64,000 bases of DNA from Cerrena zonata (lineage: Eukaryota > Basidiomycota > Agaricomycetes > Polyporales > Cerrenaceae). How positions within the stretch are numbered: position 1 is the stretch's first letter; the number at the start of each line of letters is the position of its first letter. The stretch covers positions 744,001 to 808,000 of the forward strand of contig JASBNA010000013.1 of the NCBI GenBank assembly GCA_038087015.1, read 5' to 3'. Position numbers and translations under genes: made by a program. The notes under the pieces were generated by a model that was given only the letters and a program-made list of their open reading frames with translations, was not told the origin of the DNA and ran no database searches. Below, in pieces: positions 20,231-29,561 of this stretch.

Positions 20231-21485
20231 GAAGAGGTTGTATCTTATTTTACCGACTTGATTCAAAACGACAAATTACAATCGACGAAGCCATGAAATT
20301 TCTTCATGAATATTATACAATATTTCTTTGCTTAGGTTCAATTATTAGTTTCTTTGGAACCATCGATGGTGCTTCGAATTGATTAGCAAACAAAGAAAAT
20401 GATCAACTCGAAGTTTAATAATGTTTGTGGCAAACTATTCTTTGTGATTTTCACGCAATGACCTTATGTATATCAAGCTTGTACAATCAAATAGATATTC
20501 TCTTCTCAGGAACCCTTCCCAGACGATAGAAGCATAGCTCTATGAAAAGAGCTCTTCGGTAGTTTACTTTGTTGCGATGAGTAATTTCAGCGGATCAACT
20601 CACCCACCAAACAACACTAGTCTGTATGTGCTACTGCCGTCTGTTCCCGAGACTATGGATATTAATCAGACATATGGTGAATATCCTCACAACCCTACTT
20701 AAAGAAAGCCTAATTCATCACTAGCACTAGGGTTTGTCTTTCTGATTCAAATTTACATTCTCAACGAAAAATTCGCAGCGTATTTTTGCAGCAAAAAAAC
20801 GCTTCTTGTAATGTTAAAAAGGCAACCAGATGCCATCCTATACCATAATCAGTACTAGTGCACTTTTCTGGAGCTTTGTCAACTAATAATTAGAAGGAGC
20901 ATTCTTTAATAAATAAACATGTAAGCGTCACTTCTTGAAATTCTGTTTGGATATGTATTTTGGATACAGCTTTCGAAATCTACAACCACTAGAGGCACAA
21001 GTATCTTGTAGTGAAACTAGTATTTTTTTGTGCATATACTTCACTGATCTTACATTCGCAGGCTCTATTGAATTAAATAATAAGAGCGAAGCTCGTATAC
21101 CTATGACCACAATGGTATCGATTGTCTTTTATCTATACTTGAGCTACCCAGGCATAATTGAGATTAGTTTTCTTCGTATAATTCCTTATTAAGGGAACTT
21201 ACTTAGTCTAGCTCAGTCGTATATTAATCCCTTTTGTTATATTTGGCATATTACATTGGCTAATCATCGATAGTGAATAGCTAACTAGTATCAAAATTTC
21301 AGTTATGAAATCCCGTTTTCATAGCTTGGTTCATTAATTGGGGATAAGGATCATTATTTCTCTTACTTTTGGGGACTTTTTTGAGTGAATCTACCATATG
21401 TTAAAAAAAAAATATTGATATACTGCTTTCCGATTTAGAGAATTAGATCACTTCAATAAACTACAATCTTCAATTGCAAAAAAAA

Positions 21486-21609
21486 TGCTCCTGGAGGGGA
21501 TTGAACCCACGACCGTCGCGTTCCTCACACGACCGTGACTTATGGTATAACCAATATCGTCGTAACACGGCTATAAGCACGAAGCGCTAAACCTCTGCGC
21601 CACAGGAGC
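21486..21609 (-). tRNA. tRNA-Ile(UAU) with 50-nt intron
   Basis: Exon 1 spans 21609-21572 and exon 2 spans 21521-21486; the intron is 21571-21522, after the base 3' of the anticodon. Acceptor GCTCCTG pairs with CAGGAGC, with discriminator A. The anticodon arm TCGTG-CTTATAA-CGCGA gives anticodon UAU and matches yeast tRNA-Ile(UAU), which also carries an intron. The T stem has one T-T mismatch (GTGGG/CCCTC). The D stem GCGC/GCGC is intact. Probably functional; this is the minor isoacceptor for AUA. Confidence 0.9.
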
Positions 21610-21610
21610 A

Positions 21611-21675
21611 CTGCACGGATTCGAACCGGCAACACAAGCTTTGGGAAAGTGGAAAAACCAACTACGCCAAATGCT
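21611..21675 (-). pseudogene. tRNA-like relic next to tRNA-Ile
   Basis: The minus strand just upstream of tRNA-Ile has a good A box (TGGCGTAGTTGG) and a good B box (GGTTCGAATCC) at tRNA-like spacing. A TTCCCAA loop between them would read anticodon CCC, but the D and anticodon stems do not pair. An acceptor AGCATTT could pair six of seven bases only by running into the first bases of tRNA-Ile. It reads as a decayed tRNA or a pol III promoter element. Confidence 0.5.
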
Positions 21676-23437
21676 AATTTCCGCTCAAGATTGAATTTTA
21701 ACATAATATAACAAGTCCTTAAGTTAAATGCATTTTCAAATAGAGCTTTTCAAAAATTAAAAAAAAAATTTTAAAAAAAAAAAATTTAGGCTTCCTTTGT
21801 TTTCTTAACAATTTTTCTGCTAAATTCTAGTTGAAAATCTACTTTGTTTTTCTTAAAAGCTTTTCTGAACGTTTCAGACGTTTTTTTCGGACGACTAGAG
21901 AGAAAAAAAAAAAAGACCAATATCGACTGAGTCAAAGCATTTTTCTGTATACTGATTGTGTAGTATGTTTACTAAACTAGTTTCAGATCAAAGTACCAAT
22001 TTGGGTGTGAGAGTTCGCTTGGGTTAGCAAGTTCACTGAGGTGATTCGATGTATTCTTTTCAATATAATAATCATCATGAATCAACTGCTAAAAGTTTCT
22101 ATGAAGCTTTAGATGAATCCCTTTTCCTAAATACTATAATTATTTGAAGGGGTTATCCCAAGGTGGTCCTCTTTCCTTTGGAGTTAATCAATCATCTCAT
22201 TTGAAAATCTGAAAGCCCTACAGGGAAGAGTTTGATTAAATTTGATATGATTCGAAGCTGCTAATATTGGCGAGTTGTGAGGACAATGCTCTTAATAGCC
22301 TTTGAATTGCCCTTCAGCAGATTTTGTTTCTTTATTCAATATACTTTTGCTTATGTTCAATAGAGAAATAAGAATAAAAAAAATAAAAAAAAAAAATAAG
22401 TAATTCTAACCTTGTACTTAAGTTTAAATTGTGAGTTCAAAAGGACACGCGAGAATGGTTATGTGGCATGAAGCAAAAATCTACAATTTTTTAATCAATC
22501 AAGTTAAGACTGATTCCTGTAACCAAATGTGAGGTGTAGCGTGATATAGATTCCTGATTTGATCCACGAGTTCTTAAGGACTTCGAGTTTTTAATTTAGA
22601 AAGCTGCTCTATAAAACCAATCACGTAAGAAAGGAAAATTATTAGCTCCGGCTTATTTCATAGAGCCAGGCTAAATTAAACTCGCTAAAAAGGAGGAAGG
22701 AACGGTAGAATTGGCTGCAAATTGAAGCTGAGAAGCGCCTTGTTCTCAATTGGAAAGACTTCTATTAAAAAAGAAGTCTTACCCAACTGACTAAATAAAG
22801 AACATCGATGGTATTACATTAGAATAAATAATTGTGAAGTATGTTAATTTGAGTATACTCCTTTCAAGAGAGGTTTGGGCTGTTTTGGCCTTTTAATTTA
22901 TTTACCTCAGATGCTTTTCTCAATGTGCAGCTTGTCTAAATTGCAGACAAATTTTTGCACCTGGTACTCCAGAGTGGGTTGCAAAAACTCCTGACGAGAG
23001 AGGATCCGACTGGCTAAACAGAAACGTCTAGATAGCTGGTATCTCATGGGTTGTTCTTTTTTTATTTATTTGTTGTGGTTTTACTTTTTCTTTTGCATTT
23101 GTCCTCGTATTCAATTATATAGGGCTTTTTAAAAACTACAAATAGAAATAACTCATAAAAAATGTATTGTAGAGCATACACTAGTTATAATGACTTAACA
23201 ACGTATGAACTAAGCGACTGAATAAATAGAAATGCAAGATGTAACTTTTAGCTTTTTGTTTTTAAAAGAAGAGTAGAGGAATTGAAATGAATTAAAAAAT
23301 CTTTAAAAAAAAAAAAAAAAAAAACACACACATAAGTTTGAAGCAAGAAGTGAAAAGAATGAAAAGCGAAGAGAAGAAGAGAAGAAGAGAAGAAGAGAAT
23401 ATGCAAAATTAGTTGAATTTTAATTAATTTTTTAACT
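21676..23437. other. Gene-free stretch before MSS4
   Basis: 1.8 kb with no supported gene. It contains many A and T runs, a perfect hairpin AAGACTTC/GAAGTCTT near 22765-22790, and a moderately GC-richer block at about 22930-23050 that might be a structured RNA but matches none I know. Near MSS4's 3' end lie a run of 20 A (23305-23324) and a period-8 purine repeat GAAGAAGA (23368-23399). Confidence 0.5.
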
Positions 23438-25384
23438 TTAATTAATTTTTTGTTTGATTTTGGAGGTACCATCTTTAATAAATTTTAAAAATCTATCACC
23501 GTATTCATTTGCTGGTAATGCAGAAATGGTCGATCTTTGATGGCCTAAAGATCTCCAAAAAGTTTCTAATTTTTTCTTTGTTGAATAATTAGTTAAACAA
23601 TCTATAATACCTAAATAATAAATTTCATTTAAAGGTTCATTTAACTCATTAGTTGATCTTATACCACCATCATGACCATAAAAAACATATTTTGATCTAC
23701 CAGGATAAACATTAGTTGGTAAATCATTTTCACGATCAATATCTCTGGGATTGGTTTTAATCAATTCAAATTTATCAGAAGATTTTGGGTCAAAAACAGA
23801 TAATTTTTCAAAATTTGAATTGTTACCCTTTTTAACGTCATGAATACCTAATAATAAAGAATAATCCATTACATTAATTTTTTTTAATAATTTAACATCG
23901 GATTCTAATTGTTTGAAAAATAAACTTTTTTTATTTGGACCAAATTTAATTGAATCATTTCTTTCCAAAAAATTTAAATCTTTTAAAGTTAAACTCGATA
24001 AATCTTCCTTATTCGAATTAATTTTGGTAGTACGACCCCAGGTAGAACCTTTCAAATCATATTTTAAATGAATATCACGATGAGGAGGAAATAAATTATT
24101 CATTACAATAAAATGAATTTTTTTACTACCAGTTAAAAATGGCATTTTAACTCGATGTAAGCCATAAAATTGAGATATAAGAGTATTTGGATTTTCTTTA
24201 ACATGATTATAATAATCTTTTAAGATTCTCCTTAACTGTTTATGTTCAGAATGATGAATAGTTTTAATGATAAAACGATAATCTCTTGAATAATAGAAAA
24301 ATGAACCACTTTTACCAGGAGAACCTAATTCGGATAAAATATATTTACCAGTGATTGAAACGAGATAATCAGCAGGATCTAAACCAAACATATTTCTTAA
24401 TTCTCTAAAAACTTCAGGACAGTAATCTTTAAATTTAAAATCATATTTTGAACTTGGAGTTAATTCACTACCATCCATATTAAAAGACAATTTTTTAGTT
24501 GATTTAAAATCTTCATCATTTAATTTCTTCATTATACCGGAGCAACGACTTACAGCAACTCTAATACCGGTTAACATATTATAAGCCATTACAAAATTTT
24601 CATGGCCTTCACTAATTTTATTACCAACTAAAACTTTTTCATCTTCTAAGAATTCTTTACGTTTCTTTTTGATATTTCTTTTAACGAGAATTGAATTTCT
24701 CATTCTTAAAATTTCAGAATTAGTTGAATCATGACTTGATAATTTTGGTTGATTATTATAAGAAGGGAAGGTTGATCTTGAAATTGGAGGTTTAAAAGAA
24801 TGATCATTCTTTGACAAGTCACAAGATTGATTATGGGGAGAAGTATGTCTTCTTGAAGATATTTTTGATTCATTTTCATCGATTAATCGATTGAGCACGT
24901 TATTTTTGGTACCTTCTTCCTTAATAGTTATATCATCATTTATATTGGTGTTGAGAGGGTCAATTTCATTGATTAATTTTTTCTTGAAAGATTTAATAGT
25001 GTTTGTTGGAGTTGCATTTTCATTAATTGATTCGTTCAAAGGTATTGTAGAACTAGTTGAGTTATTTATTGGTTGTTGAATGTTATTACGCTCTTCAATT
25101 GAAGAAGGCAGGGTATCATTAGTTAAATCAGATGCATCTGATCTAGATACTTTAAATGAGGTTGACGTAGGTGTAGATGGAGTATTATTAGTGTAAGTAC
25201 TAGTATGTTCTTTATCATGATTTATTCCAACAGTATTAATATTTACCGAAACAGTTATATTATTGGAATCTTCGTCTTCATTTAATGACTTATAAAGCGA
25301 AGAATTCAATTCCTGGTTATTAAATGCTGACATATATTCCTCCGGTGGTCCCTTTGGTAATGCTTTATATGCTATATCCACCAT
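23438..25384 (-). CDS. MSS4: Phosphatidylinositol-4-phosphate 5-kinase
   Basis: 648 residues from the first ATG at 25384; the frame is open slightly upstream to a TTG. Mss4 makes PI(4,5)P2 at the plasma membrane and is essential in yeast. The N-terminal 230 residues are Ser/Asn/Thr-rich and poorly conserved. The PIPK catalytic domain covers about residues 260-640. Visible parts: the lead-in [40 protein letters not shown], the glycine-rich loop [28 protein letters not shown], and the catalytic core [11 protein letters not shown]. Yeast Mss4 is 779 residues; the difference is in the N-terminus. A long divergent promoter separates it from APD1. Confidence 0.92.
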   Translation of the reverse strand: MVDIAYKALPKGPPEEYMSAFNNQELNSSLYKSLNEDEDSNNITVSVNINTVGINHDKEHTSTYTNNTPSTPTSTSFKVSRSDASDLTNDTLPSSIEERNNIQQPINNSTSSTIPLNESINENATPTNTIKSFKKKLINEIDPLNTNINDDITIKEEGTKNNVLNRLIDENESKISSRRHTSPHNQSCDLSKNDHSFKPPISRSTFPSYNNQPKLSSHDSTNSEILRMRNSILVKRNIKKKRKEFLEDEKVLVGNKISEGHENFVMAYNMLTGIRVAVSRCSGIMKKLNDEDFKSTKKLSFNMDGSELTPSSKYDFKFKDYCPEVFRELRNMFGLDPADYLVSITGKYILSELGSPGKSGSFFYYSRDYRFIIKTIHHSEHKQLRRILKDYYNHVKENPNTLISQFYGLHRVKMPFLTGSKKIHFIVMNNLFPPHRDIHLKYDLKGSTWGRTTKINSNKEDLSSLTLKDLNFLERNDSIKFGPNKKSLFFKQLESDVKLLKKINVMDYSLLLGIHDVKKGNNSNFEKLSVFDPKSSDKFELIKTNPRDIDRENDLPTNVYPGRSKYVFYGHDGGIRSTNELNEPLNEIYYLGIIDCLTNYSTKKKLETFWRSLGHQRSTISALPANEYGDRFLKFIKDGTSKIKQKIN

Positions 25385-26374
25385 TTTTAAAAATTCATAA
25401 TAATTTGGGCGGTTAACCAAAACAACTAAAGAAAATAAAGAAAAGAAAGCAAATTTAAAAACAAATTAAAACAAACTGAGCAAATGGATCACCTACTTCA
25501 ACTAGATCAACTGGAAATGCAAAACTTATGACGAGCCCTTGGTCTATGGCGATGGATTAGTTGAAATGGCCAGCTTAAAAGGTAATGATTTTAAAATGGT
25601 ATGTGGTTTTTTTTTCTTTCCTTCTAAACACAAATGGTTTGAGAAGCGGTTGTCCTGTGTGCAGTACCCCCTTCCAATCGAGAATTAGTCGATACACCCT
25701 CGGATCTCTCGCTTAACCTGCAAAACTTCGGTTAAGGGAGGGTTCATTCCGGTACTTGGGAATAACGGTGTATAGCATAGCACAAGCCTACAGCTGGTAA
25801 ACCGGTCTAGCGTAGACCGGTAGTAGAGTTTAATCGTTAATGAATAGCATATGGTAATACATTAGGTGAATAGTATAGTAGTAGACTGGTATATTACATG
25901 GTAGAGTATATATTGGCATATGCTTTAGTAGTATGCTCGTAGTAGTTATAGTATAGTATGAACAGAAGTAGATCTGTGCCTAGAGGTCAGTGAATAGGCT
26001 GTTACAAAGAGATAAGTATGACAGTTACAAAAAGATATAGTATGGCTGTTACAAAAGATGTAGCATGACTGCTATAAACAATAGTAAGACTGTTGCAGAC
26101 AGGAGGACTGTGACAGATATAGTATAGTATGTTAGGATAGTATGTCAGTATGTCAGTATGTCAGTATGGTATCAGAGAGTGATTCAGCCTTGGGTTTTGC
26201 AGCCTTCTAAAATGGGCGGCGGTGTACGGGCGTCATCGGGTTTAGGTTTTATCGGATCGAGAGCCATCGCTTCGGCATGCCGACAGATCAAGTATTTAAA
26301 TATCAACCAGCCAATCCATTAAATTGAAGTCATAGAATATAAGCTATACAAGATAGAATATAGAGTCGGATAGA
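25385..26374. other. Divergent MSS4-APD1 intergenic region
   Basis: 990 bp. It contains the palindrome at 25801-25821 and, from about 25985 to 26100, imperfect tandem units of about 27 bp around GTATGGCTGTTACAAAAGAT. A short run of TATGTCAG units lies near 26142-26170. No gene is supported. Confidence 0.55.
25801..25821. promoter_or_regulatory. Perfect palindrome of CGG-N11-CCG form
   Basis: ACCGGTCTA and TAGACCGGT flank a GCG centre. The inner triplets are CGG and CCG separated by exactly 11 bases, the arrangement bound by Gal4 and some other zinc-cluster factors. It lies 417 bp from the MSS4 start and about 550 bp from APD1. Which gene it serves, if any, is unknown. Confidence 0.4.
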
Positions 26375-27286
26375 ATGGGGTTGTTTAATAGAGTGTTTGG
26401 GAGCTCGGAGGAAAGTAAGAGTCGAGAAATCCAAGCAAAAGGCTTTGAAATATCGAGTTGTTCTGATCAATGTGATGACTGTATTGGCAAATTCCCCAAA
26501 TCAATTAAAGTTGAAGAAGAAGCCAATCTCTGGAACTCAACTAATCCTTACGGTTTACATATAGTGGTTGCCACCGGGAAGACCGACTGGCCCCACGATG
26601 CTACTGGAGTAAGTAAGACCTTAGCACATTCGGTAGCAAAATATGCATCTAAGTATGAGACAAAATTTAATTTTGGTGTTGATTCTAGTAAAATTAAAGT
26701 GAATGTTGGATCTGTTAGTTCCAAACAATTTGAATCCAATGAAGATTACATAAATGGTACTGTAGGAGATGTTTTACTATTACCATTTTTCATTTGGATA
26801 AAGAATTTGAATATGAACGATGTTGAACAAGTTTTAAATTCGGTGATTGCAAATTTAATTGATGCAAGAGCACAATCAATCAAGCCAATTTTAAATTATC
26901 AAGAATTCCCGAATATAAAAATTGAAATTGATGAAAATGATTCTCATATCTTTTTATGTTCTCATAAAACCAGGGATAAAAGATGCGGTTTAACTGCTCC
27001 AATTATGAAGAAGGAAATGGATATTTATTTAAGGGATTTAGGCAAATATAGAGATTTTGATGATGTGAGACCTGGTGGGGTCTCAGTTTCTTTTATTAAT
27101 CATATTGGGGGTCATAAATATGCTGCTAATGTACTTATATATTTAAAAAATGGTAAAAATATTTGGTTAGCAAATTGTAAACCAAATAATGTTAAACCAA
27201 TAATTGATGAGTGTATATTAAATGGTGGTAAAGTTTGGCCTGATAAAATAAGAATAATTCAAAAATTTAATCCTATTAGTTGGTAA
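26375..27286 (+). CDS. APD1: Apd1-like [2Fe-2S] thioredoxin-like protein
   Basis: 303 residues, near yeast Apd1 (316), of the sucrase/ferredoxin-like family. The cluster ligands are visible: CSHKTRDKRC with two Cys nine residues apart (about residues 201-210), and HIGGHK with two His four apart (about 246-250), the Cys2-His2 pattern described for Apd1. The N-terminus carries a further Cys-rich segment (CSDQCDDCIGKFP). Apd1 is cytosolic, associated with actin patches and with tolerance to redox-active drugs and sodium. Its 3' end overlaps the convergent disulfide-isomerase gene by 11 bp. Confidence 0.85.
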   Translation: MGLFNRVFGSSEESKSREIQAKGFEISSCSDQCDDCIGKFPKSIKVEEEANLWNSTNPYGLHIVVATGKTDWPHDATGVSKTLAHSVAKYASKYETKFNFGVDSSKIKVNVGSVSSKQFESNEDYINGTVGDVLLLPFFIWIKNLNMNDVEQVLNSVIANLIDARAQSIKPILNYQEFPNIKIEIDENDSHIFLCSHKTRDKRCGLTAPIMKKEMDIYLRDLGKYRDFDDVRPGGVSVSFINHIGGHKYAANVLIYLKNGKNIWLANCKPNNVKPIIDECILNGGKVWPDKIRIIQKFNPISW

Positions 27287-28370
27287 GTTTAGTGAAAAAT
27301 TTTAATACATTAATTCTTTTTTCAATTGAGTCAATACTTGTTGATTTTAAATTAGAACTGTTCCCAAGCATTCTTTGTAATCTTTCTAATTCTTTTTCAA
27401 AATATATTTCTTCTCCGTTCATTATCTTATTGATCAATTTTTTATAATAAATAATCATTTTATCATTGGTGACCCTTTTATCAATTATATTATTGAAATT
27501 TTGTAAAAAATCAATATTATTACTGCCGCTATAATTTCGTTCAAGATATTCATCAATTATTTCAATTCTACCGGCACTTGGTAATAACCTGCCCTTTTTA
27601 TCTCGATGTAATGCAAAATTTTTATTCAAGTATCCGATTATACTTTCGATATCGAAATTCCCTTCATATAGTTCAGGTCTACGGTATCCATCAATTATTC
27701 TATTGGAATCAAATATAAATAATTGTGGATACTTGTAAATTCCAAATTGTTTAATCAATTTTTCACTAGGTGATTCATCAACGAGAACTTTCCCAAATTG
27801 AATACTAGAATTATCATTAGCGTAAACATTTGATAATTTTTCAAATATCAAATCACTTTTAGTACATTTAACACAATTTTTCTCTTTAGTAAAATAAATA
27901 AAACTTGGTACTTTATTATCAAGAACTTCGCTTTGAAAATTCAAATCGTGTAATTTCTTAATAGTGCTGATATAAGGTTTGGTTTCTAATCTAACACCAC
28001 TCACTTGTTGGATGAAATTACTCAAACTTTCCAAATCTCTTGATCCTTCATAATCAATAACTTCTTCTCCGTGAAACATTCGTATCATTGGGAATCCAGG
28101 AATATCATATTTCTTCACCATTCGTTTCCCATCCTTATCTCCATTGATCTTCATGACCGAGACCTCTTCAACCCCAGCGTATAAATCGGCCAACTCTTCG
28201 TAGATTGGTGACAATTTAGTACAATGCCTACACCAATCGGCATAGAATTCAACCAAACAGTACTTTCCTGACTCCACTACTTCCAGCTTGAAGTTTTTAT
28301 CGTTGACTTGCACGACATTCCCGGCACTAGCAATGCCTATCAAAAGCAAGATTAGTATGTAGAACTTCAT
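27276..28370 (-). CDS. ER protein disulfide isomerase, ERp38/TigA type
   Basis: 364 residues with a signal peptide (MKFYILILLLIGIASAG). A first thioredoxin domain carries an active site WCRHC (about residue 47) in place of the usual WCGHC. A second thioredoxin-like domain has NCVKC. The C-terminal about 100 residues look like the ERp29 C-terminal helical domain (RLLPSAGRIEIIDEYLERNY onward). This a-a'-ERp29c order is that of filamentous-fungal TigA/ERp38; yeast Mpd1 is the nearest S. cerevisiae relative. The protein ends KFFTKLTN with no HDEL-like retention signal, so its ER residence is uncertain. It should form and rearrange disulfides in secretory proteins. Confidence 0.8.
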   Translation of the reverse strand: MKFYILILLLIGIASAGNVVQVNDKNFKLEVVESGKYCLVEFYADWCRHCTKLSPIYEELADLYAGVEEVSVMKINGDKDGKRMVKKYDIPGFPMIRMFHGEEVIDYEGSRDLESLSNFIQQVSGVRLETKPYISTIKKLHDLNFQSEVLDNKVPSFIYFTKEKNCVKCTKSDLIFEKLSNVYANDNSSIQFGKVLVDESPSEKLIKQFGIYKYPQLFIFDSNRIIDGYRRPELYEGNFDIESIIGYLNKNFALHRDKKGRLLPSAGRIEIIDEYLERNYSGSNNIDFLQNFNNIIDKRVTNDKMIIYYKKLINKIMNGEEIYFEKELERLQRMLGNSSNLKSTSIDSIEKRINVLKFFTKLTN

Positions 28371-28781
28371 TATTACTGCCGTTTTCGCTATTGATTCGGT
28401 GGTACGAAGTGCTCAAAGAGACTTCGATTTGTTGATCAGTTTGATTTTCCGGGTTGTGTGCAGGACTCCCTCTTACCACCAATATCCCCGGATGTCCACC
28501 GGGTATAAAGATGCTCCAATTTTTTTGGAAAAGTATATAAACTCGAGTCGGTACTTGAAATTTGGACGGTTACGAAGTTTGCTTGATGACTGGAGTTTTA
28601 TTTCAATCGAAAGAGCCTTTTCAAAAGGAGTTTTTGGCTGATATTACGCATTTTGCAACAGTATGTATATTAACTAAGAAGTGAAAAAAAATTAAAAGGT
28701 AAAAAGAATGATGAAAGGATGAAGTGAAATAGTGGAAAAGTGGAAAAGTGAAGAAACGAAAGAAATAAATAAATGAATTGG
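28371..28781. other. Intergenic, disulfide-isomerase promoter and ATO 3' flank
   Basis: 411 bp. The part next to the ATO gene is a purine-rich run of repeated GTGGAAAAGTG-like words (28680-28760). Short open frames here lack support. Confidence 0.5.
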
Positions 28782-29561
28782 CTAATTAGATTTGGTAAGA
28801 GGAATTGAATGGGCTGTAAAGTAGGAGTTTTTCGAATTGGCAACCCCAGAGAAAGCATTATACCAGGCAATCAAGGCAGTTATAACCCCAAAGACACCAC
28901 CGGCTTTATGGGTGTTGGTGCTCCCAGTTAACTCACTGGCAGCTAATAAGATAAAAGTCAAGTCTAGAAAGACAAATAAGGAAAAGAATGCCACGGTTGA
29001 TTTCATGGTTACCAAAACCAAAATAAAGGTAAAGATAGCCCAACCAATTAAAAAGAATCCGATTGCATTATTCATCATCACCTCATCTTCATAAGCTTCG
29101 GAAATACCAAAAGCTTTTAAGAAAAGACAACTATAAGATAACCAAAAGGCACCGTAACTGGTTAAAGCAGTACCCCCAAAAGTATTACCAATTAACAATT
29201 CCCAACAACCACACAAGAACTGAATGGCACCACCATAGAAAACCGATAAGCTAATCACCACGTTAGGAGTACTGATCCCCATTGCACCAGCGTTATAAAG
29301 AGATAATACAAACGTAGTCAAAGCAAAACAAGATAATCCTAAAGGAGCAGGATTACCAAATTCATAGGGCGAAGGAACAGTTAACCCAGGATTCAAGGTC
29401 CCACCAAAGGCCTGAGATAACTCATTTCTCCAGTATTTCTTATTACCAATAATCACGTATTCATTTGAGTCTCCGGATAAATGAACTTTACCCACTGGTA
29501 AATCGGAGAAGGAACTCAAGTCACCTTTACTAGAGTTTATTGACTGTTCGGAATGAGACAT
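28782..29561 (-). CDS. Acetate/ammonium transporter of the ATO family
   Basis: 259 residues, a GPR1/FUN34/YaaH (AceTr) family membrane protein like yeast Ady2/Ato2 and the expanded ATO genes of Candida. The signature NPAPLGL lies at about residues 70-76, followed by six predicted membrane segments. The cytosolic N-terminus includes VHLSGDSNEYVIIGNKKYWR. These proteins import acetate with protons or export ammonium at the plasma membrane. I cannot tell which paralogue it is. It has an unusually long upstream region (2.1 kb to the next feature), which fits complex carbon-source control but also contains the tRNA gap. Confidence 0.92.
   Translation of the reverse strand: MSHSEQSINSSKGDLSSFSDLPVGKVHLSGDSNEYVIIGNKKYWRNELSQAFGGTLNPGLTVPSPYEFGNPAPLGLSCFALTTFVLSLYNAGAMGISTPNVVISLSVFYGGAIQFLCGCWELLIGNTFGGTALTSYGAFWLSYSCLFLKAFGISEAYEDEVMMNNAIGFFLIGWAIFTFILVLVTMKSTVAFFSLFVFLDLTFILLAASELTGSTNTHKAGGVFGVITALIAWYNAFSGVANSKNSYFTAHSIPLTKSN

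Larger units (their letters stand above)
18959..21485. other. Gene-free stretch with LTR-like relics
   Basis: 2.5 kb without a supported gene. It holds three copies of a 45-bp dyad element and two diverged LTR-like units (listed separately), several small dyads such as CAGACC-TTCAT-GGTCTG at 19816-19832, and AT-rich sequence. Small open frames at 19858-20133 and 20935-21192 lie over repeats or lack any similarity I recognise. Retroelement decay beside tRNA genes is the usual cause of such gaps in yeasts. Confidence 0.55.

Noticed and set aside
22930..23050. Possible structured RNA (snoRNA, RNase P or SRP RNA)
   Set aside because: I looked for U1-U6, U3, RNase P, MRP and SRP motifs and for box C/D pairs, and found no convincing match. 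A covariance-model search would be decisive.
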